Source: Leptodactylus fallax (lineage: Eukaryota; Chordata; Amphibia; Anura; Leptodactylidae). From it: a DNA stretch of 64,000 nucleotides. Position 1 is the first letter of the stretch. Each line of letters starts with the position of its first letter. The notes below the pieces were generated by a model that saw only the letters and a program-made list of their open reading frames with translations, was not told where the DNA came from and did no database searches. Below, one piece after another: positions 34,919 through 43,931 of this stretch. The position numbers and the translations under genes were made by a program. Where the stretch lies: NCBI GenBank assembly GCA_947044405.1, contig CAMRHE010000018.1, forward strand, positions 1,736,001 through 1,800,000, given 5' to 3'.

Positions 34919-35218
34919 ACGTTACTTACCCAGTCCCACGAAGAGCGTCCTCCTCCTTCTTCTTCTGTTCACAGGCGCTAATGAATGACGTCATCGCGCC
35001 TGCGTCGGGGCAGAGGTCACACTCGGACCGCGGCGTACAGTGACAGCTTTCAGCTGTATGTACATATGCACATACAGCTGAAAGAAGCGATCGCTTACTA
35101 ACCGGGAATCCTATACCGGTTTCCCGGTTAGTGAGCGATCATGGCGACGGTGCGCGTGCCAAATGAAAGGGCTCTGCGTGCCCTCTCTGGCACGCGTGCC
35201 ATAGGTTCGCCATCACGG
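34919..35218 (-). promoter_or_regulatory. CpG-rich CRE-bearing end of hAT copy 1
   Basis: CpG-dense 300-bp segment. It contains a full CRE palindrome TGACGTCA (34,986-34,993) and, on the minus strand, a consensus-like splice donor TGG|GTAAGTAAC (complement of 34,921-34,932). Two hairpins follow: arms 35,047-35,061/35,070-35,084 (CTTTCAGCTGTATGT) and 35,089-35,108/35,121-35,140 (ACTAACCGGGAA core, one mismatch). Minus-strand transcription from here would run into the array. Promoter activity is inference only. Confidence 0.45.
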
Positions 35219-35226
35219 CCCTAGGG

Positions 35227-36477
35227 GATACCACTTTACTGGTACCTTAGAGGCTCTGCAAACATGACATGGCGTCCAGATACCAAACATCTAAATCAGC
35301 ACTCCAAAAGCCACATAGCGCTTCTTCCCTTCTGTGCCCTGCTGTGTGCCCAAATTGAAGTTTATGCCCACATGTATGACACTATTGTATTTATGATAAC
35401 GTACTTAATGTCATATGTGGGTATAAATTACTGTTTGGGCACATATGGGCACAAAAGGGAATCAGCACCATGTTTTTGGAGCACAGATTTAGACGGTTTA
35501 GTTTTTGGACGTCATGACATTTTTGCAATGCCCTGAAATGCCAGTAAAGTGGAATCCCCTGACATCTGACCTCATTTGGAAACTACACCCCTGAAGTAAT
35601 TTATCCAGGGGTACAGTGAGCATTTTTAACCCCTAAGTGTTGCATTAATTTGTTTTCCAGAAATAAATACGCAACTTATGGTGAAAGGTGAAAATGTAAA
35701 TATTTCCAGGAATACATAATTTCAGAGCGTAATATGTTTTGCCCAGCTTCTATCAGAGATGAATGCTCCAAAAGCTGTTGGGCCTGGGATACCTGCTTAA
35801 CAGTTTTTGTAGTGTGTGTCTCTGCTGACACAAGCCTGGGCACAACATATCAGGCACTGAAATGGCATATCTCTGGAAAAATTGCAATTTTCACTTTTCA
35901 ATATCAGCTGCGCATTAATTACTGGAAATTAAATTAATGCAAACCTCAAAGGTTAAAAATGCTCACCACACCACTTAATAAATCTTTTCAGTGGTGTAGT
36001 TTCCAAAATAGGATCACATGTCTGTGGATTCCACTTTAGTGGCAATTCAGCAGCTCTGCAAAAGTGGCATTATGTCCAAAAACCAAACTCTGCTCCAAAA
36101 ATCAAAATGGCGCTCCTTCCCTTCTGTGTCCGGCTGTTCCAAAACTGTTTATACTTATGTCATTGTTAAGTACATTATCCTGGTTACATCAGTGTCATAC
36201 ATGTGGGCATAAACTGACTTTTGGGAACACAGCAGGCTGCAGATCTGAAGGAATGCTATGTGTTTTTAGAGTGCAGATTTAGATTGTTGGTTTTTGGACG
36301 CCATCATATTTGCAGATACTCTAAAATCGCCCCTACAAAATAGGGTCACTTCTTGGGGAATTCCAATTTACTGGCACCTCCAGGACTCTGCAAAAACAAC
36401 ATGGCATCCAGAAAGTTCCTCTAAATCTATACTCCAAAAGCTAAAAAGCGCAGTGCTCCTTCCCTTCTAAACCCTGC
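35227..36477. other. Host element subunits between the two hATs
   Basis: Three degenerate ~300-bp subunits of the old host element. They provide the empty-site comparison for both hAT insertions. No gene; the ORFs here are short and have no recognisable domains. Confidence 0.6.
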
Positions 36478-36727
36478 TGTGTGCCCAGTGGTGAACCTAG
36501 CCTCTTTGCTGCCTGAGGCGGACTATAGAAAGACGCCCCCCCCCCCAAAAAAAAAAAACTAAAAAACTGAGTTTCCATGCTACTAGTTTAACACACTGTT
36601 ATCGTCACACAATATACACAATACACAAAGTTATAAAACAGTTTTTAAGAATTCTTCTTCCTGTATTACTTCAGTATCAGATCAACAACGTGGCATTAAC
36701 AATGAAAGTAACTTCCCACATCTTCTG

Positions 36728-36865
36728 CTTGGTGGATGGACGAGCCCACGTGGCCCCCATTCTCTATAATAGGAGCCCCGCAGATAGCTGAGTACTGGAC
36801 TTCGGGTATCTTTGGCACTCCCATTGAAGTGAATGAGAGCCACGCGGGTTCGTCCATCCACCAAG
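36728..36865. repeat. 16-bp perfect inverted repeat around a 106-bp core
   Basis: CTTGGTGGATGGACGA at 36,728-36,743 pairs with 36,850-36,865; inner bases (GCCCACGTGGC / GCCACGCGGG) extend the symmetry. Probably a foldback element nested in hAT copy 2. Confidence 0.8.
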
Positions 36866-37639
36866 TGACACACCTATATATATGGCTGCAGCCAGGCTGG
36901 ATTCCCACCTAGTGGGGGAAAAAACCCAATTCTCAGGCTCAGTGGGGGTCTCAGCAGACAGACCCCCATCAATCAGGTATTTATCCTCTATCATTTAGGT
37001 GTATACAGTGCAGTAACATTCTGTGACTTACAGGTGACGTCTCTGACTAATCCTTCACATTTCCCTTCTCTTCCCTCTGGACCGCCATGACCACTTCTTC
37101 CAGCTGTGACTTGTCTCTGTAAAGTTTGCAACACAGACATCTTTGGCTCCTCACTTTTCCAGGCATCCAACCCACATTGTCCTCACCTACACAAAGCCCC
37201 CATCCTGCTGCTACCCCCAATTATAAAATATATGATATAACCCCCCATAATGAATAATAACCCCAAGTGCATCTTTATATTAATAATGTCCGTGTGTACC
37301 TTGTATAAATAGTGCCCCTTATTAATAATACCCCAGGTGTTAACTAATTAAAAGGTTTTCCAGGTCATTAATAAACTAATCAGTGGGGTTCAAAAACCCA
37401 GGACCCCCACTGATCAGCTGTTTGAATGGTACCTGTGTAAGCGCCGTGACTGCTTCTCTGTTTACATAGTGTATTTCATCTCATAGCGGCCATGTAATGT
37501 AACTACAGCCTCGTCCTGTACATGTCTACAGTATGTGACAAGGCTACAATTACATCACACAGCCACTATAAACAGACAGCGTATAATATAAACAGGTGCC
37601 ATAGCCCATGTTTATAGCGCCCCATTTACATACACTATA

Positions 37640-38300
37640 AAGTTCCACAGCAGCCCCTGCACACAGTATTACACAGTGCTATGGCCCGCAGCGGCCCCGC
37701 ACACTGTATTATGCCTCTCAGCGGCCCCTGCACACGGTATTATGCTCCATAGTGGCCCCTGCTCACGGTATTATGCCCCGCATTGGCCACTGCACACGGT
37801 ATTATGTTCCGCAGCAACTCCTGCACACAGTTTTATGCCCCATATTGGCCCCTGCACTGGTATTATGCTCCATAGTGACCCCTGCACTTGTATTATGCTC
37901 TATAGTGGCCCCAGCACACGGTATTATGCTCCATAGTGGCCCCTGCACTGGTATTATGCTCCAGAGTGGCCCCTGCACAGGGTATTATGCTCCATAGTGG
38001 CCCCTGCACTGGTATTATCCTCCATAGTGGCCCTTGCACTGGTATTATGCTCCATAGTGGCCCCTGCACTTGTATTATGCGCTATAGTGGCCCCTGCACT
38101 GGTATTATGCTCCATAGTGGCCCCTGCACTGGTATTATCCTCCATAGTGGCCCTTGCACTGGTATTATGCTCCATAGTGGCCCCTGCACTTGTATTATGC
38201 TCTATAGTGGCCCCTGCACTTGTATTATGCTCCAGAGTGGCCCCTGCACAGGGTATTATGCTCTACGGTGGTCCCTGCACAGGGTATTATGCCCCATAGT
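37640..38300. repeat. 30-bp minisatellite, about 21 units
   Basis: The unit is GGTATTATGCTCCATAGTGG followed by CCCCTGCACT, 30 bp, decaying toward the left (AGTATTACACAGTGCTATGG-like units). Because 30 is a multiple of three, long open frames (up to about 125 codons) run through it on both strands; they encode only the repeat and have no gene context. Confidence 0.95.
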
Positions 38301-38319
38301 GGCCGACCCATGAACTATT

Positions 38320-38357
38320 ATTATACTCTGGGGTCTTTTCAGACCCCAGAGTATAAT
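38320..38357. repeat. 17-bp perfect hairpin, TTTC loop
   Basis: Arms ATTATACTCTGGGGTCT (38,320-38,336) and its complement (38,341-38,357). It is nearly the same hairpin as 38,584-38,627; the two bracket a ~226-bp CpG-rich segment, so together they may be the ends of one nested foldback element. Confidence 0.9.
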
Positions 38358-38583
38358 GATTGGAGACCCAGGGGAGAATACAAACATAAAAATCAGAGTT
38401 ACTTACCTATCCTGGACACCGGTGCACTCCTTGCAGCTTTCGGCCCTGTTTACGTCACGTGATCAGGCCGGCGACGGGACCTGATGACGTCACCACAGGC
38501 CTCAAGCCTTTTCGGAGTTACATCGGATCGCAGGAGGTGAGTAACACGGTTTTTTATGTTCCCTCACCAACCCTAGGCCTCCG
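38358..38583. promoter_or_regulatory. CpG-rich segment with CREs and outward splice-donor-like sites
   Basis: Between two hairpins. The left side carries a minus-strand donor-like site (complement of ACTTACCTAT, 38,401-38,410), the right side a plus-strand donor-like site GGAG|GTGAGTAAC (38,533-38,545). The interior has TGACGTCA (38,485-38,492) and TACGTCACGTGA (about 38,450). The layout resembles a bidirectional promoter with two first exons, but there is no expression evidence. Confidence 0.4.
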
Positions 38584-38627
38584 ATTATTATACTCCGGGG
38601 TCTGAATAGACCCCGGAGTATAATAAT
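38584..38627. repeat. 20-bp perfect hairpin, GAAT loop
   Basis: Arms 38,584-38,603 (ATTATTATACTCCGGGGTCT) and 38,608-38,627. Same family as the hairpin at 38,320, with CpG retained (CCGGGG versus CTGGGG). Confidence 0.9.
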
Positions 38628-38950
38628 AGTAGTATTTGCGGCCCGCGGCCTAACTTACCGATGCCCGCGGCCGCTCACAGCGGCATCCACTTCCCTTTCT
38701 GCAGCCCATAGCAGAAGGGGGAAGCGGGGGCGGCCACGAGCAGACGCGGGTAGGTAAATAAATAGGCCCTGACCTGCCGGGGATGCTCCAACAGGTTACG
38801 GCCTATTTATATAGATAAAAAAAAGCTATACTCACCTGCAATGCCTTGATGCAGCCGCCGCCTCCTCCTCTTGTCCGCGACGTCTGTGTCTCAGCGTAGG
38901 CGACGTGATGACGTCATTGTATCGCCGCCTGCGCTGAGATGCGACGTCTT

Positions 38951-39037
38951 GTAAACCAGCCCAGGACAGGCCGCGCTCAGCTCTGTTTTTTTTTTTTGTT
39001 TTGTTTTTTTAAAGCGGCCTGTCCTGGGCTGGTTTAC
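38951..39037. repeat. 24-bp perfect inverted repeat with T-rich loop
   Basis: Arms 38,951-38,974 and 39,014-39,037 (core CCAGCCCAGGACAGGCCGC), loop of 39 bases rich in T. Lies in the CpG-rich right third of hAT copy 2, next to another TGACGTCA (38,909-38,916) and a minus-strand donor-like site (complement of 38,830-38,838). Confidence 0.9.
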
Positions 39038-39450
39038 ATTAAATAGTAAAATGCCGCCCCCCGGACAGTGCCGCCCGAGGCGGCCGCCTCACCTCGCCTC
39101 ATTAGCGGTGCACCCCTGTGTGTGCCCAAAAAGCAGGTTATACTTATACAACTTTTTTGTACCTGGGATAGCTCACTTAATAGTTTTAGGAGTTCATGTC
39201 TCTGATGACACAAAGTGGGCGCAACATATTGGACACTGACAAGCATAGTATATATTATGTACATTCATTTTTGGGAAACATTTTTGGGCAAAAAATGATA
39301 ATACCCCTTGAGAAATTCCTTGGGGAGTGCAGTTTCGAAAATGTGGTAACTTTTGGGGGGTTTCAATTGTACTGGTACTTTAGAGGCTCTGCAAATGGCA
39401 TGGCACCTGAAAACTATTCCAGCAAAATCTGCCCTCCAAAAGCCATAATA

Positions 39451-39818
39451 CAGGTGCATCTCAATAAATTAAAATATTTTTGAAATGTTCATACATTTCA
39501 GTAATACAATCCATAATCAGCGTCTTCCATGATTGTGTGTCCTATTGAACCAGACTGAGGGACCATTTAAAGGCTTAAGAAACCTTATCAGGTGACACAC
39601 TGAATTTACAATACTGAACTTTTTTATAATATTCAAATTTTCTTAGATTTTGGTTTTCATTACCTGTAATCCATAATCAACATTTACAGAAATAAAACAC
39701 ATGAAATAGAACACTCTGTGTCAAAAGAATCTAGAAAATATAGGAGGTCATTTTTTTAATTCAATTACTGAAATAAATTAACGTTTCAAAGATATTCTAA
39801 TTTATTGAGATGCACCTG
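39451..39818. mobile_element. Mariner-type MITE (TA flanked)
   Basis: Ends CAGGTGCATCTCAATAAATT (39,451) and its complement (to 39,818), about 28 bp of inverted repeat with one or two changes, flanked by TA on each side. 368 bp, no coding. This terminal sequence is a common non-autonomous Tc1/mariner type in fish and frogs. It is inserted in a subunit of the old host element. Confidence 0.85.
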
Positions 39819-40720
39819 TAGCATTCTTTCCATTCTGAGCCCCAACATGTACCCATACAGCAGTTTACAACCACATTGGGGTATTCCTGTGTTCAGGAGA
39901 AAATGTGTAAGAAACTTTCATGTGTTTTTTCTTGTTTAGCCTCTTGTAAAAATGAATAATTTGGTGCTAAATAGACACTTTATTAGAAAAAAAAAGTATT
40001 TTTTCTTTTTTATGTCCCAATGCTAATAAAATCTGTGAAACAGCTGTGAGGTAAAAATGTTCACCATACCCTTTGATAAATAGTATGAGGGATGTAGTTT
40101 CCAAAATGAGGTAACTTTTGGGGGTTTCCATTGTGTACCCATACACCAGATTATGACCACATATTGGGTATTGCCATGTTCAGGAGCAATTGTTTAACAA
40201 ACTGTGGGGAGCTTTTTCTTCTTTAACGCCTTGTGAACATGAAAAGTTTGGGGATAAAATTATGTTTTTAATAATTTTTCATTTACACATCCCAATGTTA
40301 ATAAAATCTGTGAAATGGCTGTGGAGTCAAAATGCTCACTATACCCCTTGATAAATTCTTTCATGGGTGTAGTTTAAAGAAGGGGGTTATTTTTGGAGTG
40401 TTTCCATTGTATTGGTACTCTAGGAGCTCTGCAAATGAGACATGGCACCTGAAAACTATTCCAGCAAAATCTGCTTTTCAAACGTCCAGTGGTGCTCCCT
40501 CCCTTCTGTGCACTGCCGTTGCCCAAACATCAGTTTACAAGCACATGTGGGGTATTTCTGTGCCCGGGATAAATTGCATAATAACTGTGAGGTGCATTTT
40601 CTCCTTTAACCCCTTGTGAATGTGTTAATTTTAGAGCTAAACTAATGTATTATTGAAAAAAAATGAAATGTCTAAATTTCACCTCCAAATTTTAATTCCC
40701 ATAAAATGCTTAAAGGTTTT

Positions 40721-41141
40721 TTTTTTGCAGCGATTCGCTATGTGGGGCCTTAGCCTAAAAGAGGTTATACAGCTACTGTAAAGGTGCATCTACAGCTACT
40801 GTTACTATCTGTAACACCTTTTGAAGTAGACATTGTGTGCTGGTTCCTCCGCCAGTAAACACCCCACTTTAATCATAAACAATGAGAATGAGAGGCACAG
40901 TGTATTTATGTGTTACCTGTACACTGTTCAGACTTGATACAAATGTGTTATTGACGTTGCTTTTTTATGCTCAGTTGGAATGGTGAAACTTGGAATAATT
41001 TCTTCAGATTCTTAGGAATTCTTCTATTGGAACTCCTGACTAAACAATTATTTTATGAATCATGAATAACAGGAGTGCCAAATCTATGTTACCCATCATT
41101 CAGACTTTCATATAAACCAATGGGACTGCCTGGAATAAATT
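40721..41141. other. MITE end fragment, then no gene
   Basis: CGCTATGTGGGGCCTTAGCC at about 40,736-40,755 is the right end of the TTA-type foldback family described at 42,275, without a left end. The remainder has no recognisable feature. Confidence 0.5.
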
Positions 41142-41213
41142 AAAAGGGGTTGTCCATTTCTGTGAATGGACATAGGGATCTATGGAAAAAATGGACCTCG
41201 GACAACCCTTTTT
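41142..41213. mobile_element. 72-bp MITE (AAAAGGGGTTGTCC ends)
   Basis: Inverted ends AAAAGGGGTTGTCC (41,142-41,155) and GGACAACCCTTTTT (41,200-41,213), a frequent frog TIR type also seen at about 12,240. Confidence 0.7.
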
Positions 41214-42274
41214 ATGAAATAGCTATTCTTGACTATAGTGTCTTATCTCAAAACAGCTACAGCATCTGTTGATAAGTTTGGAGATTTTCTACATCCATAC
41301 ATAGGTAATAAAATAATATACACAATATAAAAGAGAACGATTACTAGCAAAGACTGAATTAGGTTTTAGAGTTTTTTATGTGATTGAAAGTATTTCCAAT
41401 ATTTGTTCATACCCATGCACATGGCTCAGACACTGTTATTGTGGACACCTGCTAAAGAAAATAAACATTGAGTCACTTAATAGAAGGTAATATTGATATT
41501 GTGTTAGTATAACTGGTTATTACATGATTAATTGATCTATTTGGTAAAATTTACTTGTGCAGTTTCCTATCCAAACCTATTTCCACAGAGTGGCAGCTGA
41601 ATTTGTATGCTTTTTCGTATAGCACAGGAGATAAGTGGCTGCTTTACACTGCTGTTGCTGCCTTTCTCTCAGAAGACAATAGAATCATTTAGGTTGATCA
41701 TCAGCCAACCCCATTCAAACAGGCAATATCCACCAAGTAAAACATCTAACGTCTGAGGCCAGCTTACGTTTTTATTTTACACAACAAAAAAAGTATTCAT
41801 GTTATAACTAGCATTAACCACAGGAATGTCAGAATATCCAAGAAAATTTCCACTAATTACAATAGGGAAGCTTATGTACAATCTGCATAGCAGGCAATTC
41901 AAGGTATAATGCATTTGGCCTCCTATTATGTGTCAAGGGAAATCAAATGTAGATCGTATGAAAATGTAGAGCCATTTGCAGTATATAATATACAATAACA
42001 TGTATAACCTGTTGATCAGTGTGTAAAACAGATGACACAGTGAGAGGAATTTATCATGACCTATATGCCAGAATTCTGGTGTCAAAAATATAAAAAATGA
42101 ATTTTACAAATTTTGGGCTTCTGTGTATAATTCTAGCTAGCCTAGTCATCTGATCTATGCCAGCTTTATTAAATGTGTTTTGTTAAACAGTTCCAATAAT
42201 GGTTGCAATTTCATTCCAGTAGAGGTATAGTATAGTAAGTGGAGTAATATTGCAGGACAGAAGTGTTAGACTTA
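41214..42274. other. No gene; one dispersed repeat fragment
   Basis: Only the phrase GCCAGAATTCTGGTGTCAAA (about 42,067) is recognised. It belongs to a dispersed family also seen near 45,400 (CACCAGAATTCTGGTCTC), 46,190 and 59,970. Confidence 0.5.
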
Positions 42275-42554
42275 GGCTGGGGCCCCACAATGCTAATCCC
42301 ATTCACACATTGCAGAAAAAATCTGCAGTGGAAAAGGTACGTTCTCAAAAACGCCCACATTCTTGAAAATCGCAGCATGTCATTTATACCTGTGGAAACA
42401 CTGGCAATTTCTATGTAGGTATAATAAGGGCACAAAGTCCGCAGAGGAAAACGAAAATGCAATGAAAAACGCTGCAAAAAAAGAACGTAATGCATTTCCA
42501 TCGTGTTTATTTCTGCAGCTTTTTTGCTGCATTTCGCTACATGGGGCCGTAGCC
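42275..42554. mobile_element. TTA-flanked foldback MITE A (PIF/Harbinger-like)
   Basis: Ends GGCTGGGGCCCCAC... and ...ATGGGGCCGTAGCC, flanked by TTA (42,272-42,274 and 42,555-42,557). 280 bp, no coding. The 3-bp TTA/TAA duplication fits PIF/Harbinger non-autonomous elements. Confidence 0.75.
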
Positions 42555-42557
42555 TTA

Positions 42558-42850
42558 CAGTGGTATTCTCACCTCAGGAAGTTATTCCCTATACATAGGA
42601 TAGGAGGTAACTTGCAGATCAGTGGGGAGTCTGACTACTGAGATCCCCACTGATCAGGAGAACGTTGTGCTTTTGCTCTTTCCGGCGTTCCTATTGAAAT
42701 GAATGGAATGATGAGTATCAATCCTGATCAATGCTCCATTCAGAACAGGGGACATTGCTCTGCCCTTCTCCTGATCAGTTGGGGTCTCAACAGTCAGAGC
42801 CTATAATATTTATAGGAGATGACTTCTTAAGATGGGAAAAGACCTTTAGA
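42558..42850. mobile_element. Dispersed repeat with 'GATCAGTGGGG' core
   Basis: Contains CAGTGGTATTCTCACCTCAG, GATCAGTGGGGAGTCTGA and its near-complement CTCCTGATCAGTTGGGGTCT. Similar cores occur at 36,925, 37,400 and 61,955. An unnamed inverted-type frog repeat. Confidence 0.5.
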
Positions 42851-43394
42851 GATGTGACAAATTTTACTTTTTTTTTAGGAATTTGGTATTCGTTCTGCAG
42901 AAGCCCATCAGAAATAACTGCATATTTTTTTTTACTTTTAGCTAATATTCTAATTATAGTTTTAGAGAAGCTGAAATCAGGAAGGATAAGAAAACATGGC
43001 TGCTTTCTTTCAGAAAGTGCTTTACTTCCTACAGTATTCTCAGGACATAACATCACGTCCATTGATCACATGGATATGCTGCTGCTCAGTCCTATCCATG
43101 CTGCCTAGCCTTGGGTCACTCAATACATTGAAATATATGAAAATGGGTACCCCTTGGGTGCAAAACGGACATGAAAAATATATACTTTTCATGGCTGTTT
43201 TGCACCCGAGGGGCACTAGTTTTCACAGATCTATCATACATTTGAGCGTAATGAGGGATCTGTGAAAACAAAAAAGAAAAGGGAAATGAACTATTTTTTG
43301 ACGGACCGTTAAAACAGATGTAAAAAAATGTGAACAGTTAATTTTATACAGTTACGTGATAGATGATTTTCACTATCATGTGAATATAGGCTTA
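42851..43394. other. No gene seen
   Basis: Contains short inverted phrases (TACCCCTTGGGTGCAAAAC and GTTTTGCACCCGAGGGGCA, about 43,148 and 43,197) suggesting another small foldback element; no exon recognised. Confidence 0.5.
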
Positions 43395-43931
43395 GGGTAT
43401 GTTCACACAGAGAAATCTGAACAGGCACGTTAAGGCTAAAGCCCCACGTTGCGGAAACGCAGCTTTTTTTGTTGCAGATTTTGTTGCGGTTTTTTGAGCC
43501 AAAGCCAGGAGCGGAATAAGCAGAAGGTAGAAGTATAAGTACTTCCTCTATAGTTCCCATTCCTTTTGTGGACAGTCTTGGCTTTGGCTCAAAAAACCAC
43601 AACAAAATCTGCAACAAAAAAAGCTGCATTTCCGCAACATGGGGCCTCAGCCTAAAGCAGATTTTGGAAGCGGTTTTTGATGCTGATTCTGAAAATCTGC
43701 TCCAAAATTTTCTTAAAAAAACACTCCAAAACATGCCTCATCTTCATTTTAATAGAACTGTCAGATAGATTCTGCCTGTACAACATGCAGGATGTTGTTC
43801 TTTTGTTTCTTTGCTAGATGAAAAATCTGCCTCTGCCTCCCTGAACAGGAGGTAAATTTTAGGCAGAATTTGGGGTTGATTTTGAGGTGGAATCTGCCTC
43901 AAAATCAGCTCCAAATTTCTCTGTATGCCCT
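43395..43931. mobile_element. MITE with AGGG(T/C)AT...CAGAGAAAT ends, host of MITE B
   Basis: Left end AGGGTATGTTCACACAGAGA, right end complement AGGGCATACAGAGAAATT. The interior repeats TCTGCCTCAAAATCAGCTCC-like phrases. It is split by MITE B. Related fragments occur at 52,910-53,045 and 63,450-63,595. Confidence 0.6.
43434..43652. mobile_element. TAA-flanked foldback MITE B
   Basis: 219 bp, arms of about 90 bp that pair almost fully (GCCCCACGTTGCGGAAACGC / complement; TTTTGAGCCAAAGCCA / TGGCTTTGGCTCAAAA). Flanked by TAA (43,431-43,433 and 43,653-43,655). Confidence 0.85.

Larger units (their letters stand above)
18153..35218. mobile_element. hAT-type non-autonomous transposon containing a 16.5-kb satellite array
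   Basis: Terminal inverted repeats are CAGTGATGGCGAACC (18,153-18,167) and GGTTCGCCATCACGG (35,204-35,218), 14 of 15 bases complementary, flanked by a perfect 8-bp duplication. These are hAT hallmarks. Removing it joins the two flanks into one host subunit (GGGGTCACT ... ACTTTACTGGTACC) that aligns with other copies at 36.0, 36.34 and 39.34 kb, so both ends belong to one insertion. No transposase is present. Non-array sequence is only about 130 bp at the left and 300 bp at the right; the other ~16.6 kb is a tandem array. Typical non-autonomous hATs are under a few kb. Confidence 0.88.
36486..39118. mobile_element. hAT-type non-autonomous transposon with internal minisatellite and hairpins
   Basis: Ends CAGTGGTGAACCTAGCC (36,486) and the complement CAGGGGTGCACCGC (39,118), flanked by an exact 8-bp duplication TGTGTGCC (36,478-36,485 and 39,119-39,126). 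The flanks rejoin as CCCTGCTGTGTGCCCAAA, as in the intact subunit near 35,340. The 2.6-kb interior holds a 16-bp perfect inverted repeat (36,728-36,743/36,850-36,865), a 30-bp minisatellite (37,640-38,300), three strong hairpins (38,320, 38,584, 38,951) and CpG-rich sequence to the right end. No transposase is encoded. Confidence 0.85.
16980..40720. mobile_element. Old subrepeat-bearing host element, split by two hATs and a mariner MITE
   Basis: Left end near TTAACCCCTTAGCGATCAAG (about 16,980). The right part is built of degenerate ~300-bp subunits. Subunit landmarks such as GATAAATTCTTTGAGGGGCG then GTAGTTT recur at about 18,105, 35,975, 39,310, 40,075 and 40,345, and CTCTGCAAA... ATGGC(G/A)(T/C)CC recurs at about 35,250, 36,055, 36,390, 39,385 and 40,420. 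Intact paralogous subunits show exactly where foreign elements entered. Its class is unknown to me; the TTAACCCCTT end resembles the element at 47,301. It encodes nothing visible. Confidence 0.6.

Noticed and set aside
36018..36282. Small ORFs in the host subunits
   Set aside because: The sequence is repeated in degenerate subunits whose frames are not preserved, so there is no selection on coding.
37676..38313. Repeat protein of 80-125 codons at the 30-bp minisatellite
   Set aside because: A 30-bp unit is divisible by three, so all frames stay open. Both strands show similar ORFs and there is no gene structure.
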